A DNA stretch of 64,000 nucleotides from Lojkania enalia (Eukaryota; Ascomycota; Dothideomycetes; Pleosporales). The stretch is from positions 62,001 to 126,000 of the forward strand of contig ML986662.1 in the NCBI GenBank assembly GCA_010094045.1, in the 5' to 3' direction. Shown piece by piece: positions 56,239 through 64,000 of the stretch; the stretch's first letter is position 1; each line of letters opens with the position of its first letter. The notes below the pieces were generated by a model. The model was not told where the DNA came from. It ran no database searches and was given only the letters and a program-made list of their open reading frames with translations. The translations under genes and the position numbers were made by a program.

Positions 56239-58980
56239 TAGTAATTATATCTATAATCTTTATAAAGAAACTTAGAGGTAGTTTCTAATTCTATATAGAT
56301 TATAGAGCCCTAAATACTATTACTATTAAGAACTAATACCCGATTCTACTAATTTAAGAAATATTAGCCTAACTTAGTAAGGCTAAATACTATATAAAAC
56401 TCGATATTATTACCGCGTTTAATAAGCTAAGGATTGCTAAAAAAGATAAATAGAAGACTACTTTTTATATACGCTACAGGCTATTTAAATATCTAGTAAT
56501 ACCCTTTAGCCTAGCTAATACTTTAAGTATATTCTAGTACTTTATAAATAATATACTAAGACTATACTTTAATATATTCTATACTATCTATATTAACAAT
56601 ATCCTAATATTTAGTAAGAATCTAAAGGATTATAAGTAATATATCTAGCTAGTTTTTAAAGCCTTAAAAGCGAATAGTCTACAGCTTAATATAAATAAGT
56701 ATAAGTTCTACTAGTTAGAAGTAACCTACCTAGGGTATATAATTACTATAGAAGAGATCTATATAGACCTAAAGAAGGTAGAGATAATTATTAACTAAAA
56801 ATACTTTAAAAATATAAAAGATATTTAAGCTTTTATAGGCTTCGCGAATTTCTACTAATAATTTATTAGCAACTTCTTATAGAAAGTCTCTTCCTTAGTA
56901 GCCCTAACTAAGTAGAACATTCGATTTAACTAGAATAATAGCTGTTAATATTCCTTCGACTATCTAAAGGATGCCTTTATCTCTATACTAATTTTCTAAT
57001 ACTTTAACCCTAAGCTACTAATAGTAGTAGAAGCCGATATATTTAACTTTATAATAGCCGGCGTGCTGTCCTAAAGAGGTGCTAATAGTAAACTAAGATC
57101 TATTATCTACTTCTCTAAGCGTATAAACCCTGCTAAAAGTAACTACGAGATATATAATAAGAAACTACTCGTAATTATCTAATATTTTAAATAATAGAGG
57201 CCTGAATTAGAAGGTATAGCATTTTCTATAGAAGTACTAAATAATTATAAGAACCTATAGTACTTTATAATAATAAAGCAGCTAAACTACTAATAGACCT
57301 ATTAGTTAGAATATCTATTAAGGTTTAACTTTAGTATTATATACCGACCTAGAAAACTTAGAGAGAAGTTTAATACCTTAACTTAAAGGTTATAAGATAA
57401 GTTTATATAAGAAGAGGCCTATAGAAATTATTAACAGATATTACTTCGTCCTAAACTATTCTAATAGATAAAAGTAGGCCGATTAATTATAGAGATTATT
57501 AACGAAGAATACCCGAACGATAATCTAATCTAAAATACCCTAAAGCTACTAAAAGAAGAAACCTATTAATCTAAACTTCTAATTTTAGCTAACTGTAAAG
57601 AGCGTAATAACTAACTATACTACTAAAATTAACTTATAATACTAGGCTACGATAAGCTAAAGCTTAAGCTACTATAAGCCGTCTACAACTTACTGTCTAA
57701 CAGACACCCTAATTAAGAAAAGACTTTAGAACTACTCTAGTACGAGTACTATTAGTTAAAGATATTCGACTCGGTATAACGATATATAGACTATTATTAT
57801 ATATGCCGAAGAAGTAAGACTTTTAGAGAGAAGTATTATAGATTACTAAAACTATTATCTATATCTAAATAAAGGTTTTAAAATATTTTTATAGATTTTA
57901 TAATCGACCTACTAGAATTAGAAGGTTGTACGAATATTATAGTAGTAGTTAATAGGCTTAGTAAGTATAGACACCTAATACTATACGCAAGAATCGAAGC
58001 TCCTAATATTATCTAACTATTCCGTCGCTATATATAGGTTTATTATAGACTACTATATACTATTACGTCCGACTGTAGGATATAGTTTATTTCTACCTTC
58101 TACTAAGAGCTTTATAGACAGCTATAAATTAACACGTATATATTAACTAGCTTCTATTTAGAGACTAATAGCTAGATAGAGAATACTAACGCAGTAATAG
58201 AATAAGTTCTCTAAGCCTATACTAGCTATAAATAAGATAACTAGGTTAAATAGCTACGAACAGTATAGTTTAAAGCGAACAATATAGTATCTAAATTAAT
58301 AAAAGTCTCCTTATTTCTAGCCTACTTTAGCTAGCACCTTCGAATAGGCTTCGAGCCGCCTATAGGGATCTATTAACCGCTAAAATAGTTCCTAATAGTC
58401 TAAGAAGCTAATAGACTAGTTAATAAGATAAAGAATATTATAGAGTATATTAGAGAAGAACTTACCTAGGTATAAGCGTTCTAATAAGAGTATACTAACC
58501 GCAAGCGCGTATTAGCTCTTAACTACTAGATTAGTAATCTAGTCTAGCTAGATACTAGAAATATATATATATAAAGACCGTTGAAAAAGTTTAACTAGAA
58601 GAATATAGGCTCCTATAAGGTTATCGCGAAGGTGTTCTTATATACTTATAGACTAAAGCTACCCGAATCGATTAAAATACATCCTATATTTTATATATCG
58701 CTATTACAGCTAGTACTTAAGTTGTCTAACTACTTGTCTAGTTAATAAGTACATAACTCTAAACCTATTAAGATTAATAGAGAACTAGAATACCTCGTTA
58801 AGCGAATAGAAGACTTCTACTATAACTAATAGAGACGCCGGCATAAATACCTAGTTAAGTAGACTAGCTATTACGACCTAGAATAGTACCCGGCTAGTAA
58901 CTTTATTAAGATAACTACTGTAGAAGATTACTACACTAAAAACCCGAATAAATAAGACTCGAATATAATATTATATCTAG
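56239..58980 (+). pseudogene. Element A reverse transcriptase, RNase H, integrase and chromodomain (degraded)
   Basis: Continues the reverse transcriptase after element B: DYRALNTITIKN, LDIITAFNKLRI, YINNILIFSKNLKDY, then YLGYIITIEEIYIDLKKVE and FIGFANFY. RNase H: VVEADIFNFIIAGVLS. Integrase: FIDFIIDLLELEGCTNIIVV and NRLSKYRHLILYARIEAPNI. The chromodomain ends near 58.95 kb (SNFIKITTVEDYYTKNP). Stops occur every few tens of codons. The Asp-Asp of the polymerase site reads Asn-Asn, from G-to-A changes. Confidence 0.88.
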
Positions 58981-59074
58981 ATTCTTAATTAGGCGCTAGA
59001 ATTTAATCTAAGTATATTTCTGGACGCCTATAATAATACTATACTAATATAACGCTAGTAATAATACTACTACT

Positions 59075-59255
59075 AATCCCTAGTATAGTACTACTATATA
59101 AACCGAACCGACCTAATTCCTAGCATAGTACTACTATATAAACCGAACCGACCTAATTCCTAGTATAGTACTGCTATATAAACCGAACCGACCTAATCTC
59201 TAGTATAGTACTACTATATAAACCGAACCGACCTAATCTCTAGTATAGTACTATT
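59075..59255 (+). repeat. 40-bp tandem repeat in the 3' non-coding part of element A
   Basis: About four and a half copies with an exact 40-bp period; the block AACCGAACCG recurs at 59101, 59141, 59181 and 59221. Copies differ at a few C/T sites. It lies between the chromodomain and the polypurine tract. Confidence 0.92.
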
Positions 59256-59393
59256 ATACGATAATAACTGATTGTATTAATATACCTGTAACCTTAACTA
59301 ATACTAGTATTAATAACTACTACTTAATTATAAATAACCTAAATATAATACGAAGACTTAACTCGTAGAAACTTATAACTAAGAGGGGGGTAC

Positions 59394-59696
59394 TATTATA
59401 GTAATACCGCAACACCTCTATACTTATACTACTTTTACTATAATACCTAAACTAGCTGCTAGCGATAGCTATTAGCTACTAGCTAGAATATAACCGACTT
59501 ATTATAACCACGATAGAGGAAGGTTTTACTAACCTAACTAGCCCGTATAGTAGTATAGACCTAGCCCCTATAAAAACCTATATAATATAGATATCTCTAT
59601 TCTTTACGTAATATCTTAATATTTATATATAGTATATAGTAATAGAGTTAACTATCTAAAGTACGATTAACTAACTATATATAAACATCCGTAATA
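59394..59696 (+). repeat. 3' LTR of element A
   Basis: 303 bp, starts TATTATAG after the polypurine tract and ends CCGTAATA, followed by GAGTA. Confidence 0.9.
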
Positions 59697-59701
59697 GAGT
59701 A

Positions 59702-60550
59702 CTAGAATTGCTAGTTCTTCGAATATAATAAGTATATTTAGAAGTCTAATATAGTAATAAAATAAATCTACGAGAATAATTATATAGAACTTAATCTTCT
59801 AAGAAAATCTTCTATTTTATATAGTTAGGTCTAAGACTACTAAGCTTAACTTATTAGGTCTATTAGATCTATTAGGTCTATTCTACTATACCTAATACTT
59901 CTACTATTATTATATATATAGGTTGTATTATACCTTATTATCTAGCTAATTATCTCCCTAGTTTCTATAGTCCTACTATTTACTATCTAGTAATTAGTCC
60001 CTAATATACTTCTACCTATTATTACCTTGTTAGTTCTTATCTAAATCGACCTATATAGAGGCTAATATTAGATTACACCTTAACTATAGAAGCGGTACCT
60101 CTTAGTATTCTATATTTATAATACCCGCTTCCTCTTTTATAGGTTTATCCTAAAACTTTTTAATCTATTACCTTACCTATTCTATTTAGGTGTAGTATTC
60201 TACTATTTCTAGCAGCTTATTCTAGCTTCTAATATATTTTATATAGGTATACTATAGTACTATATTTATATTTTTCCGTTCTAGGGTCGGTACTTTATAT
60301 ATTTTAGTAGGTCCTACTTAACTCGCAAGTATAGCCCTATTCTTCTTTCTTTTCCCTTTCTACTATACTAAAGGTTTAACGCGAAAATACTTCTACCTAT
60401 AACTATTATACTAGTTACTTAATTCTTTCGCTAGGTATTATAATAGATCTATCTTACTATTATTTAAACTATTAGTCTACAAACCGCAACTATTATAGTA
60501 ATACTACTCTTTCTTCTATATATAGAGAATATCTTTCTTAGGGTTTATCC
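59702..60550. other. Unassigned RIP-degraded sequence right of element A
   Basis: AT-rich sequence that was joined to 47472-48381 before element A inserted. No protein family recognised. Confidence 0.35.
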
Positions 60551-60877
60551 TATGATCTTTCTCTAACTGAGGATACCCTTCGCCGTTTCCTAGCGAACAT
60601 ATCGAAGGCTTATAAGAAGTCTACCTCTACCTATCGAGATTTTATAGCTACTAAGAAAGAGGAGATTTATTACCTTAAGAAATCTGCGCATCGCTGTTAT
60701 ACGGCTTTTTCTTACCTAGAATATACTAAGAAACGCGTCCGTTCTCTAGAGGAGTATAGTTTAGATCTTAATAAACGAGAGGTAAAGTTAATAGAAGAGT
60801 AAGAGAAGTTGGAGGAAGAGGAGAGGAGGTCTGCTAGGTCTAAGGTACTTTCTACTACCGCTCTAAGTTCTGTATAA
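60551..60877 (+). pseudogene. Coiled-coil fragment, possibly gag of an unidentified element
   Basis: One plus-strand frame of 108 codons with a single internal TAA (60800-60802). It is rich in Lys, Glu, Arg and Tyr and heptad-like (LTEDTLRRFLANISKAYKKS, KKRVRSLEEYSLDLNKREVK, EKLEEEERRSARSKV). It keeps more CpG, CpA and TpG than the sequence around it. Coiled-coil N-termini of this kind occur in gag proteins of fungal gypsy elements, but I cannot prove that here. It runs opposite to element D. Confidence 0.45.
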
Positions 60878-60929
60878 GAGGCTCCTTCTATATTACTACT
60901 ACTATTACTTTCTAACTAGGCTCTACTTA

Positions 60930-63900
60930 ACGACCTATTATTCTAGCCTTCTAGTAAAACTCCTTTAGCTTCGTAGTATAGTTAGTTAGTTAATCTACTA
61001 TATTTATAATTATATTATATCTTCTTTCTAACCCTAGTTCTATTAATTCTAGTAATTTAGTTATAAAATTAATTATAATCTATTTCTATAGTCCTTTAAG
61101 TACTTCTAACAGCTGTAAGAATTTATAAGACTTATATCTTATAGTCTTATTCTTTCCGTATTCTAAACAATTACGAAGTACGTCTTATACTTCTTTTCTT
61201 ATATTAGTAAGAGTAAAATTCTTCCTTAACCTTTACTCTATTTCTACTACTCTTAAGTATCTCTATTCTAGCGATTTATATAATTCTTTTATTATCTACT
61301 AATATATATATAGGTATATATATAGTTGTTTTTAAGTTACGTTTTTAATTACCTTTACTACTTCGCTACTTATTAGGTATCGCTCTACTATTTATATATC
61401 CCTTAGCTTTTACTACTAAGTTTATTCTAGCGTAGTTAGTTTTATAACTTAAGTAACCTATAAATAGTTATATATAAGGGATCTATTTAATTTCTATTTT
61501 AGGATCGCGTCTCTTTTATACTTTTCCTTAGTTATATAATCGGCTCTACGACTTAGTACGTCTACAGCTGTATTTTCTAACCCTTTCTAATATATTATCT
61601 TAAAGTTGTAGTCTGCTAATCGTTCTACCTATTATATTTATCTTTCTATAAGTTCTTTTATTATTATAAAATACGTAAGGTTCTTATAGTCTGTCTAAAC
61701 TTCGAATGGGTATTTAGTTCCTACTAAGTATATTTACTATTCTCTTAATACTTTAACTATTATTAACAGTTTCTTATTATATACGTTGTAGTTAAGTTCT
61801 TCTAGCTTTATTTTTCTTGAAAAGTAGGCTCGTAGCCTCTATTTTCTATCTTCGTCTTACTAACTTAAATAAACGCCTATTACTTTATCTAAAGCATTAG
61901 TTTCTACTCGGAATTACTTTTCTAGGTCTAGCATCCTTAGTATTAATACTAAGGTAAAGTAGGCTTTTAATTCTTTAAAGGCTTTTTACTACGTTTCTTA
62001 CTACTTAAACTCTTTTTCTTTCTTAGTAATCTCTATTAAGGGTGCTACTACTCTAGAATATCTACTTATAAATTTTCTATAGAAATTTGCGAAGCCTAAG
62101 AATAATTAGACTTATTTAACTAAGGTAGATACTAGCTATTCTAATATTACTTTAACCTTCTCTTATTCTATTTTAATACTATCTCTAGATATCTAAAATC
62201 CTAGGAACCTTATTTCTATCTTATAAAACTTGTATTTCTCTAGAGCTATAAGTAATTTATACTTCTATAGTTTCGCTAATACTTTTCTAACGTATTCCTT
62301 ATACTCTCTTAGTAATCTATTTATATAGACTAGAATATCGTCTAAATATACCGTTATAAATATATTTAAGTATTCCCTTAATATATTATTTATAACCGTT
62401 TAGAAGGTTGCTAGTATATTTATAAGTCCGAATAGTATTACTAGGTATTTAAAGAGACCTTTTCTTATTTTAAATGCCATTTTCTATTTATAGCCCTCCT
62501 TTATCCAAATTTAATAGTATTCTTCTCTTATATTAAACTTTATAAACTACTTAGCTCTTTATAATTAACTTATAAGTTCTATTATCTTAGGTAATAGATA
62601 CCTGTTTTTTTAGTTGTATTATTTAATTGTCTATAGTCTATATACAACTTTAGTTTACAATTCTTCTTTAGTATAAATAGTATTAGTAATACTATTTTAC
62701 TCTAGTTTAGTTGTATATACTCTCTTGCTAAATTCTTTTAGATGTACTTTCTAAGTTCTTCTCTTTATTCTCAGTTTAAGTCGTATATTAGACTAGATTT
62801 TAGTTTCTTTTTATCCTTAATAATAATCTTATAGTTGTATTTCTTATACTTAGATAATTCTCTATTCTCTACTTCTTTATATAGCCCTATAAATTCGCTA
62901 TAATCCTCTTAAATTTCTTAAAGTATACTATTATCTTATAGTTCCTTATATACTTTTCGAACTATAATAATACCTAACGTCTATTTTATCTTCTTAAAAT
63001 ATCTAGCTATTATAGCTGCCGATACTCTCTATATTAACTATAGACCCGAGAGACGCCTTATCCTATACTATTCTACTACCTATTCTATCTTAGATTAGCT
63101 TTATAGCCTATAAACTATCCCTTATTACTAATCTACTCTAGGATTATATTTAGCTAGCTAGTCTATATCTAGTAATATATTAAATTTTCCTAGGTTTATA
63201 ATATTAATACTCTTTATATTAGTATATCCTATAATATTAAGCGCTCGCTTCTTAGTTTCTATTAATATAATTCCTCTACTATAGTCCATTAGCTTATTAT
63301 CTACTAGGTATATTATATAAGGTACTACTTTTTCCCTTTTTTTCCCTTTACTCTATATTATTCTCGTAAACCTATTACGCTGATATAAATATATCTAAAG
63401 CTCTACTATTAAGTAGTATTTTAAGCTTCCTCCTATTAAACTCCGCTTAGAGTACTATATATAAAAGTACTATACTAGTAACCCTTCTAATAACTTTCTT
63501 ATCTAGTTCTTTAGCGTAGCTATTGCTTTAGAGGCTACTTAGTTTTTTAACTAAGATAAGAAGAACTCTACCTTTTTTTTCTCTTCTTTATACAGCGGAT
63601 ATCTATCTATACTATATCTTATCTATAGTTTTTAGGTATAAGCGGCCTTTACCTACTTACTATATATCTTATACTTCTATTCTAAGAAATACTATTACTA
63701 TTTAATTAGTTAGTAATCTTCGTCTAATTCTTACTATTTAAGTATTCTAAATACTTCTTAGTAGTACTAGTATTTAACTATATATTATTTCTAGTTTAAA
63801 GCTTTATATTCCTCTAAATATATATTATCTTTAGGATGTTTCTCCTCCTTAGGTATATTTACTCCTGTTATCTTATAAGCTGTAATGTTAAGTTATCCTC

Positions 63901-64000
63901 TAATATCTCCCTATATCTCTCTTACCTCTAAAACTATCTTTTTCGGCTCTTCAGCTTCTACAACGATTTTACTAAACTAGTATAGATACTCTATTCTAAG
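60930..64000 (-). mobile_element. Element D: Ty3/gypsy pol on the minus strand, runs off the window
   Basis: On the minus strand from about 62.66 kb: KFDIREEYYQIWIKEGYKQK, KMAFKIRKGLFKYLVILFGL, then FITVYLDDILVYI, with the YLDD polymerase site intact (about 62336-62354). Next are RFLGFQISRDSIKIE and [20 protein letters not shown], then RNase H (FRVETNALDKVIGVYLS near 61.9 kb) and part of an integrase core (IIINFITKLLELIELG, INIVD*LTNY near 61.0 kb). Stops are present but sparser than in A and B. The integrase reading breaks off at about 60.93 kb. No LTR was found; the 5' part lies beyond the window. Confidence 0.82.

Larger units (their letters stand above)
48387..59696 (+). mobile_element. 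Element A: Ty3/gypsy chromovirus, RIP-inactivated, with element B inside it
   Basis: Two 303-bp LTRs (48387-48689 and 59394-59696) with identical target-site duplications GAGTA (48382-48386 and 59697-59701). LTR ends read TATTACAG...CTGTAATA, from an original TGTTACAG...CTGTAACA. A polypurine tract AAGAGGGGGG lies at 59381-59390. Gag-like text lies at about 48.7-49.7 kb and a decayed aspartic protease (INTRATSYSYI) near 50.03 kb. The reverse transcriptase is split by element B at 51.0/56.2 kb, then YRALNTITIKN, a YINN in place of YIDD (about 56590), RNase H near 57.0 kb, integrase at about 57.7-58.4 kb and a chromodomain (EYLVKRIEDFYYN) near 58.8 kb. Many in-frame stops; it cannot make protein. 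Confidence 0.92.
45516..64000. repeat. RIP-degraded retrotransposon-rich block
   Basis: Over 18 kb with very high AT, an abundance of TpA, and CpA and TpG almost absent for hundreds of bases at a time (for example the line at 52081 has neither). Long open frames vanish at the left edge of this block. This is the product of RIP, which changes C to T chiefly in CpA on both strands of repeated DNA in many ascomycetes. A short part (60551-60877) is less depleted. Confidence 0.93.

Noticed and set aside
59075..59255. CRISPR-like array
   Set aside because: The units are contiguous with no unique spacers, the setting is a eukaryotic retrotransposon, and there are no cas genes. It is a tandem minisatellite.

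Overview
The window looks like nuclear DNA of a filamentous ascomycete (Pezizomycotina). Genes are compact and carry short introns with GTAAGT/GTATGT-type donors, CTAAT-like branch points and YAG acceptors. The protein families are typical of these fungi: a secreted NLP, a secreted intradiol dioxygenase, an SH3 protein of the Nbp2/Skb5 type, Ssu72, and an NLR with an alpha/beta-hydrolase N-terminus and TPRs. The right third shows the mark of repeat-induced point mutation (RIP): almost no CpA or TpG and a flood of TpA. The genus cannot be told from what is here.

Layout. 0.2-3.8 kb: two minus-strand protein-kinase relics, one preceded by an HMG-box-like region and broken by an in-frame stop. 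5.1-7.7 kb: an F-box-like protein (minus) divergent from a calcineurin-like metallophosphoesterase (plus). 8.8-10.8 kb: a two-exon NLP gene (plus) convergent with a multi-exon putative secreted protein (minus). 11.5-15.3 kb: a coiled-coil protein ending in a PPxY motif and a DUF1593/Sde182-like nucleoside-hydrolase-fold protein. 15.3-20.4 kb: gene-poor, with a solo LTR and two decayed minus-strand genes, one of them carrying a SAP motif. 21.1-24.8 kb: a GNAT acetyltransferase, a decayed gene and a four-exon secreted intradiol dioxygenase. 24.9-32.2 kb: a long gene desert with an odd strand-biased CTAAAA motif. 32.2-37.1 kb: SSU72 (minus) divergent from an Nbp2-like SH3 gene (plus), the two most clearly housekeeping genes. 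37-39.9 kb: desert. 39.9-44.1 kb: one large minus-strand NLR pseudogene (alpha/beta hydrolase, NB-ARC, TPR) broken by stops and frameshifts and interrupted by two solo LTRs.

45.5-64 kb is a RIP-degraded, AT-rich retrotransposon nest. I could resolve it from LTR pairs of equal length and matching 5-bp target-site duplications. Element C (45937-47466, 211-bp LTRs, TSD TATAG) is short, with no visible pol. Element A (48387-59696, 303-bp LTRs, TSD GAGTA) is a Ty3/gypsy chromovirus. Element B (51008-56233, 279-bp LTRs, TSD ATTAC) is a second chromovirus inserted inside the reverse transcriptase of A; 930 bp of B are an assembly gap. Element D (minus strand, from about 60.9 kb past the window end) is a less decayed gypsy pol with an intact YLDD.

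The genes do not form an evident pathway or biosynthetic cluster. The common thread is genome defence: duplicated or repeat-like genes (kinases, SAP gene, NLR) carry stops of the type RIP makes, while single-copy genes between them are intact. Several intact genes encode secreted proteins of the kind found in plant-associated fungi. I found no tRNA, rRNA or CRISPR array.
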